This document shows positions 13,129 through 24,300 of a stretch of 64,000 bases of DNA, one piece after another; positions within the stretch are counted from its first letter, which is position 1; each line of letters starts with the position of its first letter. The notes beneath the pieces are model-generated. The model made no database searches, was not told where the DNA came from, and was given only the letters and a program-made list of their open reading frames with translations. A program made the position numbers and the translations under genes. Source of the DNA: Apostichopus japonicus (taxonomy: Eukaryota > Echinodermata > Holothuroidea > Aspidochirotida > Stichopodidae); contig NC_092577.1 in assembly GCF_037975245.1 (NCBI RefSeq), positions 6,849,001-6,913,000 of the forward strand, given 5' to 3'.

Positions 13129-13247
13129 ATGCACCTATGGAGATCCAGCTTTTCTCTAATTGCAGTATTCTTCGGACTTATTTTATTGCTGTACACACAC
13201 GGTATACTGAACCAGCAATTTAATCGTAGGACGAAAGCCAAAGTAGT
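13129..13247 (+). CDS. NXPE-like gene, putative exon 1 (signal anchor)
   Basis: The ATG at 13129 opens MHLWRSSFSLIAVFFGLILL, a short basic N-terminus followed by about 20 hydrophobic residues and then NQQFNRRTKAK. This is a type II signal anchor, as expected for Golgi or secretory NXPE proteins. A phase-2 donor at 13248 (GTCAGT) would join the exon at 13304 in frame, but that makes an intron of only 56 bp. The true first intron could use a different donor or a different upstream exon. The frame otherwise stops at 13261-13263. Confidence 0.45.
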
Positions 13248-13303
13248 GTCAGTTTACACCTGACGTCAAAATTGTTTATATCATCTTTACTGATTTCCGA
13301 CAG

Positions 13304-13772
13304 TGTACATCCATGCACTCCGCCGTGGCGCTCCAGCGATAACTGTACCCATCAGCAAGTTCTTGGAGGAGATGTGGACAAGCAAGTTCTACCTAATATC
13401 AAGTTTGATCAAACGACGAGCCCTTACTTTACCACTGTTAATGTTATGGAAAGGAAAACTGTTTATCACATAAACGACAAACTCGTGATCAAAATACAGG
13501 CAAGAGAGTTTAAGATATTCAGTATGAATCCTTACTCGGCTTCAAGAGAAGATGAAATGACCGATTATCAGAATGGGACATACTTTGTATATTTCACTCT
13601 GCGGTGGAGTGGTAAGGTCAACGTTTCTGTAACACTCATTCATCCTGTTGAACTACTTCCGCAGATGACTCTCACTTTGTCTGGGAAGGTCGGATTGAAC
13701 GTTACCTTTGTAGGCCAGTTCGTAGCAGGAAATGTAACTGAAGAGGTTATCTGTATGTACGCAGAACTTGAG
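13304..13772 (+). CDS. NXPE-like gene, neurexophilin-like exon
   Basis: The exon lies between the acceptor TTCCGACAG at 13303 and a strong donor GAG|GTAAGT at 13773. It carries the NXPE N-terminal (neurexophilin-related, Ig-like) domain, with the hallmark block NGTYFVYFTLRWSGKVNVSV and LIHPVE following. Several N-glycosylation sequons are present (NGT, NVS, NVT twice), consistent with lumenal or extracellular exposure. The exon ends on a codon boundary, matching the next exon. Confidence 0.85.
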
Positions 13773-14720
13773 GTAAGTCGTCGTGTTTTTTTTTTACTAT
13801 CTACAGTAAGTGGCTTTCGCAAAGGGCTCCGGAGACACGACCCACTAGGTAAATTAGTGGGAGGAAAATGGCCAATTGTGTTGTTTTAAAGCTCCTAAGA
13901 AAATACGAGCAAACGTTAAGATCAAATTATAGCCATATTTCTAGTGTAAAAATGGCTCTAAATGTTTTTTATCCCCTGAAGATGATCAACCGGCGAATCC
14001 CTAAGTTAGTTAGCTTCAACGAATTTAGGACCACGTCTACTTTATCATTAACTCATTGAGCTGCCCCTGTCCCATTCTTGCAGGTTTCTATTCTTATTTG
14101 AACCGGTCTCTCCACCACCCCCCCCCCCCCACACACCCAATCTAGCTTTCTACCATCTTAGTAAAATTGTGCACATGGCTTTTTGCAGTGATAATTATAC
14201 AGTTGTAATTGAAGTAAAAAAAAACAAGCGAAATGTACATCTTCATCTAAAACAACATAAAGTCAACTTTGATTGGATGGTAGTATATGACAAAGTATAT
14301 GAAAACTAAATTATATCCATATATCCATATATATATTTCATGAATATTGATGTATACTGACTGCAGCTTTGTCTTGGGGTTTGAATTGAGCGTTGTTCTG
14401 ACGTTCAGTTTCCAAACTTGGTCATATGGAATCAAACCTGTAGGACTGTTTGGCTCCCCTCTGTACAATCATCACGTGTACAATAACCTAAGAGTACACA
14501 ATACACGAGTATTGTGCCCCTTTAAGAATTCTTGGTTCCTACCTGTACATTCTTTGTGCGCTCTCCAACTCAGAATTGTTTGCTGCAGATCTGCATTGGT
14601 TTAGCATTTAGGAGTTATTTGGACATCAACATAGCTACTATATTCTTGGAAAAGCTTTATTAAATGAGTTTTCTTTTCAATAAGTTGACCTTGTGTAATA
14701 TTTATCTTTTTCTTTCACAG

Positions 14721-14890
14721 TGGCCATTTTGCATCTTAAGTAACCCTCGAACCCATGGACCATGGTACTGTCAGAAACCTAAGGACCCTAGACTGAAATG
14801 CAAAGATTGGAAGTACCATAAAATGTACAAAGGTTCTTTCTTAAAATTAGAGGAAAACTTATCACCGCTTTCTAAGTCGCTTTTAATGAA
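14721..14890 (+). CDS. NXPE-like gene, middle exon
   Basis: A polypyrimidine acceptor (TTTTTCTTTCACAG, ending 14720) and donor GAA|GTAAGT (14891) bound this exon. It reads WPFCILSNPRTHGPWYCQKP then CKDWKYHKMYKG and ends KSLLMK. Cys positions and the Lys/Trp-rich linker match the segment between the neurexophilin-like and PC-esterase domains of NXPE proteins. It enters in phase 0 and leaves in phase 2. Confidence 0.82.
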
Positions 14891-15718
14891 GTAAGTGCAT
14901 TTTCATTCACAACACTACCTTAAATAAGATTTTTAAAGGCAGTGGGTGTGGGGGGACAAACCATTTATTTTGTTTGAACGTTCAACTTCCACGGTTGTGT
15001 TCTTGTTCGATTGTTTTTTAATTCTTGTTCACGAGAAAGCATCACATGTAAAGAAATCCTCGGTGTCTATAGTTCATCTTAAATGAACTACACGATTCTT
15101 TTATTTTATCTGAATCTCTTTCCTTTTGATTTTACTTCAAATGGTCGCATTTTTTTAATGGTATTGTTATTATTTTTTACAAATTATGTTAATCTTTTAA
15201 CTTAACTTACTTGACATATCAATGGAAAGGTAATTACATTCGGCGAAGAAGATCTACGTGAAGTCGTTAACCGTTTGATCAAAATAGACTGACAAGAAAA
15301 CCCAAAAGAAGACTTTACTTAAAACTCATTTTAACGTTTATAATTAAAATTTGATAACGGCTATTAAGTCCTTATATATCGTGTCTTTTTTGGGAATGCT
15401 GATTAACTGCTACTAAAAACTCAAATAATCAAGAATATTGGAACCTGAAATATTTGATCACGTCGACAAATCCTAATCCCAAATGATGTTATAAACAAAT
15501 ATGAATTGGCAATTGCATCTAGGGTCGAATACAACTCAATCCAATATTTGTTTGGAAGGGTGTACCAGAATAACAAAGAAACGGTGGAAAAAATTAAAAC
15601 TTGAGCTGACTTGTGGACAGATTACCATTTAAAAACAATTATACTGGAAGGATAAGAAGACATTCAAATCGTTATAGGGTGACTAAATTTATGTAAAGTT
15701 ATCTGTTTGATTCATCAG

Positions 15719-16589
15719 ATCCCATATGGTTAAAATTCCCGCAAATCTGTCGGTGCTTGTTGAATATACCTTGTAGCGAAACCTACCCATAGAAGATATA
15801 CGCCGAATGGAGTTATCCTACTGTGAAATGAATGGTAAACCTGCTGGAATGCACACGAGTGGCCATTTCTTTCAGAATAAATGGTATCCTAACGATTGTA
15901 GAGTGGTCGATTTTTCAGTCGATACAGGGATGAAATGTCTTTCACATAAAACTATAGTCTTTCTTGGTGATTTTACCATTAGACAGGTCTTTGAGTATGT
16001 CAAAGACTATTACAAAAGATACTTGGTTCAACTTCCATTACCGGAAGGTGCCATTAAAGAACATGGACCTGTGGAATTGAAGAATGTTAAAGATAAGATT
16101 ATAATCAAATATCACTTCCATGGCCTACCTAGCTCCGGGACCGGTCTAGTTTTAAGAACAGATTACATAGAATACATAGTAGATCGAATCAATTCTAGGA
16201 AGGATGGTTGTGAGGTCGTCTACGTGTTGTCACTGTGGGCTCATTTCATAGCCACTGGTAAGATATTCTACGTTCGAAGATTATTAGCGATAAAGCAAGC
16301 AGTGACTGAGTTTCTTGATCGTTGTCCTAGGTCAAAGGTCATCATTAAAGGCGCTAACACGAAAGACCATCCCACCGTATGGATTGCTATTGTTTCTAGC
16401 GAATGGAATATAGTTCAACATGAGCTAGAATTGAGGAAGATATTTCGAGACGAGAAGAGAGTTGGTTTTATCGATGCTTTCGACATAACTAGAGTACAGC
16501 CTTTCAAGGATCAAGTTCATCCAGACAGAAAGATTGTGAAAGAGATTTTGAACAGAATTTTAACTTATATATGCAAAACAAATCAATGA
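15719..16589 (+). pseudogene. NXPE-like gene, PC-esterase exon with in-frame stop and lost catalytic Ser
   Basis: From the acceptor TTCATCAG (ending 15718) the frame joins the previous exon exactly, but meets TAG at 15774-15776. Beyond it the frame is open for 260+ codons and is clearly the NXPE C-terminal GDSL/SGNH-like PC-esterase domain. It has VFLGDFTIRQVFEY where the family has GDSxxRQ, so the nucleophile Ser is Phe (TTT at 15972-15974). It keeps the Asp-x-x-His block DQVHP (16509-16523) and ends in the family-typical ILTYIC. NXPE proteins are Golgi or secreted proteins of poorly known enzymology. The two defects suggest a decaying or non-catalytic copy. An alternative internal start at 15807 would make a domain-only protein without a signal sequence. 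No alternative AG between the TAG and 15807 restores the frame. Confidence 0.8.
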
Positions 16590-17570
16590 AACAGCCCAAC
16601 TCTTTGACGTGTATAGACGAAACGTAGCTACGTTTATCTAGATTTTGTTAAAGCTGCATCTGGTGTGAGCAGGGGATGAGGTGGAAGCCATGAGGACAGA
16701 CTCATACGACCCTTTGTTCCAAAAGCATTGTCGGGAAAGTATAATGCAACTCCTCGAGCCAAAGGACGTCATACGGTGGCAACCCAGGGGGTGAACGGGT
16801 TGACAAACCAACTTGACACAAAACTTCAGCGAAACTCTGTTTTTTACTTATAGTTATATACCTAGTTCAATCGTAATAAGGTTCACGTTTTTAAAAGTTC
16901 AATACTGTTATTGTTATTCTGAGGGAGGATTCTAGAACCCTCAACCCCCCCCCCCCCCCTCATACCCACTATCCCATCAAACCCCTCCCCATATATCATA
17001 TCCGGCTTCAAACACCCTAGGACCACACAAGCACATTTATAAATCCTAGATTCACCTCTGGTTCCTCCATAAAGGTCCATGTTCTTACTTTAATTAGTGG
17101 GTGGATTAAGGTCCATGCCCTTACTTAATCAGTGAGTGGATAAATTTACATGGTCTTACTTAATCAGTGGGTGGAAATCCTGTGCACGTCACTGAAGTTA
17201 TCTTTCCAGCCTAAATATGTATTGTAGGGAATAAAGAGCTGATACGGGAATTTATAAATAAGAATGTGCGGCCCTCGGGATCTATGAAGCCTGCTAACAT
17301 GTCGGGGAGTGCATGTGGAGAACCTGCAACTAGAAAAAGTGGGTGGGTAAAACTTGTCAAAAGGGACTTTCTGGGGCTTTTAGACTAGAAATAGGTCTAA
17401 ACGCAAATGATATGTTAATAAATACTTTTTTTTTCTATCTCTCTTCTTTTATTGCAGTGAGGTTGGAAAGTAGTGAAAGATTGGAGGGTATGTGGTGTAA
17501 TAGACACCGTCACACGCGTTCGATCCACATCTTCATAGTTTGTTATTGTCAGATTCACTTACGGAATTAC
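16590..17570. other. Non-coding stretch with poly-C tract
   Basis: No gene is seen. A run of about 15 C at 16947-16961 is followed by 'ccccatatatcatatccggctt', which resembles 'ccccatatatgatgtcggcttt' after the poly-C at 62437-62449. The two are probably copies of one dispersed repeat. A thrice-repeated 'cttacttaatcagtg(a/g)gtgga'-like phrase is at about 17085-17180. Confidence 0.5.
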
Positions 17571-17870
17571 GAGAGCGTTGTGGTCAAGTGGTTAAGGCAG
17601 TGGACTTGTAATCTAAGAATTGCAGGTTCGTGTCCTGGCAAAGATCATCGCGTTGTGTCCTTGGGTAAGGCACTTAATCTCCTTGCCTTTCTTCACCCAG
17701 GTGTATTTAAATGGGGAATTGCTAGATAACATGCACTTCTCCAGGGGACACGTAGATGTGGTGCACTGTTTTTTTCCAATAGGGATTCTTTGATTTGTGC
17801 ACACTTTGGTGTGTAGTTTTGACAAGATACCAATGACCAGGGGTTAACTTATAAAGTCGTGTGAGGGGGT
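17571..17870 (+). mobile_element. tRNA-derived SINE, complete head
   Basis: The head contains A-box-like TGGTCAAGTGGTTAAGGC (17581-17598), an anticodon-loop-like CTTGTAA, and B-box-like GGTTCGTGTCC (17625-17635), spaced as in a tRNA. The body (aaggcacttaatctccttgcc, cttcacccaggtgta, gtgcacactttggtgtgtag, accaatgaccagg) matches the headless copy at 9226-9511. It should be transcribed by RNA polymerase III if active; no poly(A) or TAA tail remains here. Confidence 0.85.
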
Positions 17871-18479
17871 CTTCGCCTAAAACAAAACTGTTAACCTTCG
17901 ACTTTCAACTTGCTTTACGTAAGCGTATAGTTATAGGATGTCTACAATGTCTTAAAATGAATATTACATAATTATGCAACGATTGATGAGAGAAACTCTC
18001 TATAACTTGAAATAGGCCTATCATTCATTTTATTACCGTAAACCCCAGGTGTAGATAGATCGATCTGTCCCTAGTGTATTATGTGTGAACGCAACATGTT
18101 TTTATCTAACATGATTAAATGTAAAAACCATTAAAACATTTTATAACCGATCCCGTCATTTCATCATTATCGCATATTACTCTTTGTATATGCCATCATT
18201 CCCTTTCTAAAGCTCTTCTGAAATATATGTACTTTTCATATTGTTTGGCTTTTCTTTGTTCCAATGATGTTTAACAAAGGTTATGCTTCAACACAAAAGC
18301 GAAACTAATTATTTGCCCGATTCAGCATATGATCAGATTCTATATCAGAGCTTCATAACTGAATCTGTTTGATGTATGACTGTGGTCCTATATTACACAG
18401 TACTGCAGTTTAGTCGTGTATATTAAATAGTCATTATCTGACTGATAATATCAGATATTAACATACGCGCTAGGTGTTT

Positions 18480-18800
18480 ACAGACACTCCTTAGTCAGTG
18501 GAACATTTTAAATAGTGATGTGTGGGCGCGTGTGTATAGAAGCTGGAAAGATTCCGTCAGTTTAGAAAACGGGTACGGGTTTCATACACCTCATCTTAGA
18601 AACCAATCGGCTTTTAAATTTCATGCAAAAAGTTGCTTCCCCGCTCAGTACATTTTGCAATGTTGAAGAGGAAACTATTGAATATTTATTCTGGTCCTGT
18701 CATGTGACGTCTAATTTCCTTTGGATTGCGAGCAGAACATTGTTGGTAGACAGTTTATCTGCTCAAAAAAAGATGTTTTCTTCAGTAAGCTGGAAACAGG
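18480..18800 (+). mobile_element. LINE C-terminal remnant with zf-RVT-like motif
   Basis: The frame includes PLSTFCNVEEETIEYLFWSC (about 18638-18697) and then HVTSNFLWIASRTLL. The CxxC-like start (here FCN) and HLFWxC pattern is the zinc-binding stretch found after the RT of many non-LTR retrotransposons. The frame breaks upstream and no RT core is left. Confidence 0.78.
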
Positions 18801-19590
18801 TTACGACCCATTGAATTTGTTTATCCTTCATATCAAATACTTTATGTTCAATTGTAAAAAAACAATGTTAAGCCTGACTGCTATAATGTCTTCTATAAAA
18901 TGAAATCCATTCTTAACGTTGAAAAGCACATGGCTTCGAAGCGAAACTCTACTAGCTCTGCTCGTAGAAAAAAAAAATGGCATTAAGGACTTGTTTTTCT
19001 CATTCAATTAATGAATATTGAGACTCTTATTACTGTTATATTTATGTAGTAGCATAGGCAATCTCTGATGTTTTTCGTTGTTTTATTATTCACTGTGCAT
19101 TGCTATACATGTGTGTGGGTGTTTATATACGTACGTTCGTGTTTGTAGGCATATGTGTCTATGTATTTGTATGTGTATGTACATTTTTGGGTGTGTGTAC
19201 GCCTGAGTTTTGTATTCATTGTGTTACGAGGGCCCATTGTAGCGTAACGCTAGTCACTGTTAGTGAGAAACCTAATGTTATAATATAGGAAGTATTTGAA
19301 ATGGCCTACGTGACGAATCAATATTTGAGAAATTAGGTCGGGTTGCCGTGTCAGACTGTTATTTATGTAATGAGCAATACACGATTGTTCTGGTATATTC
19401 CTTATGATGACACGCTGGTCTTGGTTTCCCGTCGGTTTACGTGTAATCCCGTTGTACGCTGTGCTCGCATCTTCGTGGTTTCTCTGGAATGTTTGCGAGA
19501 TATGCAAAGGACTTCCGGGAACGGAGAAACTGGGTCGAAATGTTACTCAGGTGTATCGAGAAAGATCTAGATGATTCTTGACATGGCGAA
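18800..19590. other. Non-coding stretch
   Basis: No gene was recognised. A (TG)-rich tract at about 19097-19200 gives Val/Cys-rich chance frames. Confidence 0.4.
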
Positions 19591-19593
19591 TCG

Positions 19594-19631
19594 TATAAAA
19601 ACCGGCCCCAGATCGAAAAGTCTCTCAGTTT
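19594..19631 (+). promoter_or_regulatory. TATA-box core promoter
   Basis: TATAAAAA at 19594 is followed 31-33 bases later by an initiator-like TCAGTTT (19625-19631). The spacing is right for an RNA polymerase II start. GC content rises just downstream. It is placed to drive the LsmAD gene below, but an LTR promoter is an alternative. Confidence 0.6.
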
Positions 19632-20140
19632 CTGAACGAATGCAAGCGACGACACATATTATACCATTCTACTATATATCGTCAGTGCTCAACTGCCAGT
19701 AGTTTCTGAGGGATTGAGATATCGATAACAAGATTGATTCTGCACTTCCATTCAGAAGTTTGAAGAGGACTTTGCTGTGAAACTACAGTTTTCCTGTCTT
19801 TATTTCGGAGAAGGTGAAGAATTTCTGTCTCCGTTGAGGAAGTTCGTTACGCCAGGAGTTGGTGGCTATAAAGCTGATTTTGGACTGACTCTGGTAATAT
19901 TTAGTCTGCGAAAAGTTCGACTTGTGCTTCACTCGATTGTGGCTGGAAGTCCGTCTTCTATTTTGGAGCATCGCCGGAAAGAAGGTGACTGCTGTTTCTG
20001 GGATCGCGAGAAACTTCGTCGAGGACCAGTGAATTTCGCAGTACAACGGACCGAGAATCGTCGTCATCAAGGTCGTGGCCGCTGAGGGATATCGCCGTTG
20101 GAAGAGACAAGCGTGTTTTAAAGTGCATCCTATCTTGTTA
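19627..20140 (+). other. Putative 5' untranslated exon of the LsmAD gene
   Basis: This stretch is more GC-rich than its surroundings, starts at the TATA/initiator and ends at a GTAAGT donor near 20141. A frame without ATG (19777-20085) and an overlapping minus-strand frame (19783-20199) match nothing I recognise. I infer a non-coding first exon joined to the exon at about 21208. A solo LTR is a competing reading. Confidence 0.35.
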
Positions 20141-21253
20141 AGTTTGTAAGTTTGTGAGTAATTTTCTATATCGGCTAATGTCCGATTTGTGGCTATCAAT
20201 ATGCATGGGCACCAAGATATATAAAGAAGTCACAATCTCGTTCCTAAACGTGGCTTTTCCCTCGAATGTCATAGCTACATATTGCATGATTTGCATGCGA
20301 GTACAAATAGACACAGACCTTTTGAAAGCTATATAATTACTATTATTAACAATATCACTAATCGATATGGCCTGCCGTATATGGTGATAACCTACTTTTA
20401 TTCCGGATGAATATGTATATAGGTCGATACGTGAGATGTTATCTATTATCTCTAGCGGCTAGCTTTTAATTAACAGCTCAATTCCGTTTCGAAGGAGATA
20501 ATAAAGAAAGATGATAATAAAGATGGCAAAGGCGAAGGCGATGGCGATGGTTTCGCCTGCCCCAAACACCCCCCCCCCTTACCGGATCCCTTCCTCCTTC
20601 ATCAAATTGAATACCCTTAACATTTAAATGTAGGACCTACTCTGCGATGTAACGTCTGTAGCGCACCCAGTACGTAAATAGACGTAATGAAATACCGCAT
20701 ATAGGTTATGCTCATTTATGACGTTACCGAGTCCTGGAAATTTGATCAGAAGCCAGCGTGAATGTCATCTTTGTAGAATGCATGCATCTAACGCTACGCA
20801 ATATTTCTGTAACTAATAAATCATTATCTTTGTCAGCAACAGTGTAGAATACGAACCAAAGTGATAAGGTCACAACGCGGTATTCCTTGTTAACATACAT
20901 ACACATGTGAAAAAAAAAAAACGCGCATTACGCGCACTTTCCAAGCATAGTACTATGCAAGGGAAAACATGGATAAATTATGATCTTTGTGCGCAACCTT
21001 AGAACAAAAAAACATTTGATAGTGCTACAGTGCGGTATTCGACGCAGTAGCGTATCCCTGTTTACCAAAACATACACGTATGAACAAATGCGCGCGTGCT
21101 CTCCACTACAGGCTAATTATAACTTTATTGCGTCACAGATTAAACCATAAGTTTTGTGCACAAAGATGCACATACAGAAGATGATCGCTTCAGAGTGTCA
21201 CATGCAGCGGTCTGGTTGTATTTCTGCATCTCGAAGTCTAGAAAGTTAAAACC

Positions 21254-21354
21254 ATGATACTGCTTTATGATCTATTAGTCATAGCCTTGCCTTTGCTCTA
21301 TGCTTTCGTTGAAGATGCTATCTTCAGCATTCCGAGAATAACAAAATGGAGTCG
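21254..21354 (+). CDS. LsmAD gene, putative signal-peptide exon
   Basis: ATG at 21254 (context AAACCATGA) opens MILLYDLLVIALPLLYAF followed by a more polar stretch ending ITKWSR. It looks like a cleavable signal peptide or signal anchor. The donor is CG|GTGAGT at 21355 (phase 2). The acceptor of this exon could be CAG at 21205-21207. A secretory signal fits oddly with a LsmAD domain and basic tail, so this exon may belong to another transcript. Confidence 0.45.
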
Positions 21355-24300
21355 GTGAGTATGATGGTATAATTTATACAATAAGAGGTTAAAAGATAGA
21401 TTATCATGTAAGATCTGCTCGAAACTCTGAGGTCTCCTTAGTTACGATATTGACGATGCTTGGTTGGTTGCCCCATCTCTAAAAAAAACTTCTCTCTGTA
21501 AATATTGCAGGCATGTATGAGTTTAACGCAACTATTTTAAATGAGTTTATGTCGTTTGGACAGTACGGGGATCCCATGTTGGTACGATGGTCTGTTTCAA
21601 GGTCCCATCGCCACATGTTGGACAAGTCGGCCGGTACCGATATTAAACATGTTAACATTTGAATGGCTACGTCCTGTCGTAATTATTTATATTATTTAAT
21701 TCCCTTTCGACCTTCTCTGCAACATGACATATTTCACCGTCACGTCAATACTTCTAATTTTGTTAATGGTTTATTTCAATAATGTTCAGCTGGAAAGAAC
21801 AACCGACTGTCGCCCTTGAACTGAGCACACCCTAAGAAGGATACGATGAGAAACAAGAAAAAGCAGATATCCACGGTAACTATAATATGATCGTGTCTTG
21901 TACATGTGAAACACATGTAAATAGTATAATTTTAGCTCACTGTGATAATAGGCTGAAAGACCAATCTTAGTCATGTTATGTTTTCTCCCTCGCATGCAGC
22001 AACCTTCCTGTACGATGAGAAACGCGAAGAAGCAGATATTCCTGGTATATATAAAATGATCGTGTGTTTTTGTATCACACATGTAGATATTATTTGTTTG
22101 CCTCACTGTGAAGATAGGTTATGAACCATTCTTATAGTCATGTTATGTTTTTTTTTCACACATGCAGCAACCTTCCTGTACAATGAGAAACACGAAGAAG
22201 CAGATATTCACGGTAACTATAATATGATCGTGTGTTTTTGTATACATGTATCACACATGTAAATATCATACGTTTATCTCACTGGGATAATAGTCTGAGA
22301 GACCATTGTTAGTCAAGTTATGTTTTTTTCCCTCACACGCAGCAACTTTCCTGTACGATGAGAAACGCGAAGAAGCAGATATTGGCGGTAACTATAATAT
22401 TATAGTGTCTTGTACATGTATAACACATGTAAATTGTATACGTTTATCTCACTGGGACAATAGGCTGGAAGACCATTCTTATAGTCGTGTTATGTGTTTC
22501 CCTCACATGCAGCAACCTCCCTATTCAATGAGAAACGCGGAGAAGCAGTTACTCGTGGTAACTATAATATTGTCTTGATTATAATGTATAACACTTATAG
22601 AAATGTTACCTGATACATAAAAATTTCTCCGAATTACAGTGGTGTTATTGGTAGTCGTGAGCAGTGGGCTTTGATGTGTGTTGGGTGGGACTTTATGGCC
22701 AATGACCAAGTTAATAACCTATTAACATGATCAAATAAGGCTTCCATTACTGTGCACCGTGAAGCCGACCAATGACAGCTACTTTACGGGACTCCGCACG
22801 CAATTATCCACATTTCGCTAGCAAAATTTAATAGGTAATTACCTTGTTCGCGAGGAACATATTTGAAATAAATGTGTTTCCTTTGTTCATGAAAGTACAT
22901 CTTCCTTAGGATATATACCTTTTAATTATACAGGGCTGGTGCTATCGTTAGGCCAGCGCGGGTGCAGTACTTATCGTTGAAAAACATAATAAAAGGAAAC
23001 ATAGGCTAATAGTTCATTCAATTGGCACTGTCGAAACTATACACCCATGTAAAAGTGTAGTTCGAACGAAACTGTCGTTGAGTAACAAGGGGGCCAGTTG
23101 TACGCATGTACATGATCATTATGTCTACATACGGTTCTGGCATGTACTTATGAATAGTGGTAGGCACGTAGTTTCATGCATATGAACTTTTATCGAAGCG
23201 TATACATTCGTATTTGGAGAATTAATGATCTTGTTGTCTTCAATACACTTCATCTTATTATCACTACAGTCCCAACAAAGTGTTAGTTACTGGTTAATTG
23301 ACTTCAATGGTGTTCCAAAAATCAGATTTAGGCTTGTTAAAACAATGGAATTGAACTCGGTGTTATGATTAGGCCTAACGCATTATATATTGCCCTAATG
23401 TATGGTACATAAAGCCCTGCGCAGGGTAATGCAAAAATGAATCATACAAGTTTTGCCCGATCAGAGATACAACATTCATGAAGGGCGCCACTATTTTCAA
23501 ACGTTTGTAATTCAGGGGATTCCCCGGTGCTCAATGTCCACTCCTTTTTTTTCCTTTTTTTTTTTTTTTTTTGCTTTTCATTGTTTCTACAAAACATTTT
23601 TTCTTTGAAAATCTAGGTCCGATTTTTTTTTTTTTGGGGGGGGGAGGGGTGCAAGAAGTTGGTTTTGTCTATGGTGTAAAATACCACACTCAGTTATATC
23701 CTTCAGGTATATCTCACCATAATAATAAATTGACCATTCTTAGTTATGGTATATATTTTGTCGTCACATGCAGCCGCGTTCCTGTACGATGAAGACTTTG
23801 CCAAGCGGCCATTCCTGGAACCAATGAGACCGCGATACCTTGTCAAGTGGGAGGAGCTTAGTGACATAACTGACCACTGTCTAAATTTAGATCAGGTACA
23901 CAGACATAGTTACATATAAGCAAAATAGGAAGCCCGTGAATACGATTGTTTGTTTCTTCTAACCGTTTTGCATTCTGGAGAATTTGAACTTCCATTGTTT
24001 TAATTTCTAATTTTCAAGTTTGTAGGTTTAATTTATCCACTCTCAAACTTTAATAAACTGGTTCTCGAAACCAAATAGTCGGATTTGTCACAGTCCGATA
24101 TGGGCCACAGTAACATCTAACTTTTTATAAAGACCACAGACACCACATGTTTGTTTTTTGTTTGTTCATCTCACTTCAGGTTCGATTGCTTCCTACGCCA
24201 CTGAAATGGTTTGAGAGTAAACCAAGTTATTTGCTTTTCGTGCTCATGCAGGCTCAATCTTGGGTGACAGTCATTTCTTAAAAGATAAATTTAAGCACCA

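Larger units (their letters stand above)
21831..22575 (+). repeat. Tandem repeat of about 170-bp exon-intron units, five copies
   Basis: Exon-equivalent starts lie at 21831, 22000, 22168, 22343 and 22513, so the spacing is 169, 168, 175 and 170. Each unit carries the exon core, the donor GTAACT(A)TAAT, a 'tgta(t)cacatgtaaat' block, 'ctcactg(t/g)gataatag', a 'gaccat(t)cttag' block, 'gttatg' and a pyrimidine tract with CATGCAG. Introns diverge about as much as exons. Confidence 0.9.

Noticed and set aside
17571-17641. Functional tRNA gene
   Set aside because: A and B boxes are present but the stems do not pair well and the segment continues into a SINE body shared with 9226-9511.
19777-20199. 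Overlapping 102- and 138-codon frames as a protein gene
   Set aside because: The plus frame lacks an ATG, the minus frame has no recognisable domain, and the block fits a 5' untranslated exon or LTR better.
22000-22557. Treating the 170-bp units as an ordinary non-coding minisatellite
   Set aside because: Splice signals, constant 45-bp length, conserved frame and homology to the following exon fit a duplicated exon better, although transcription is unproven.
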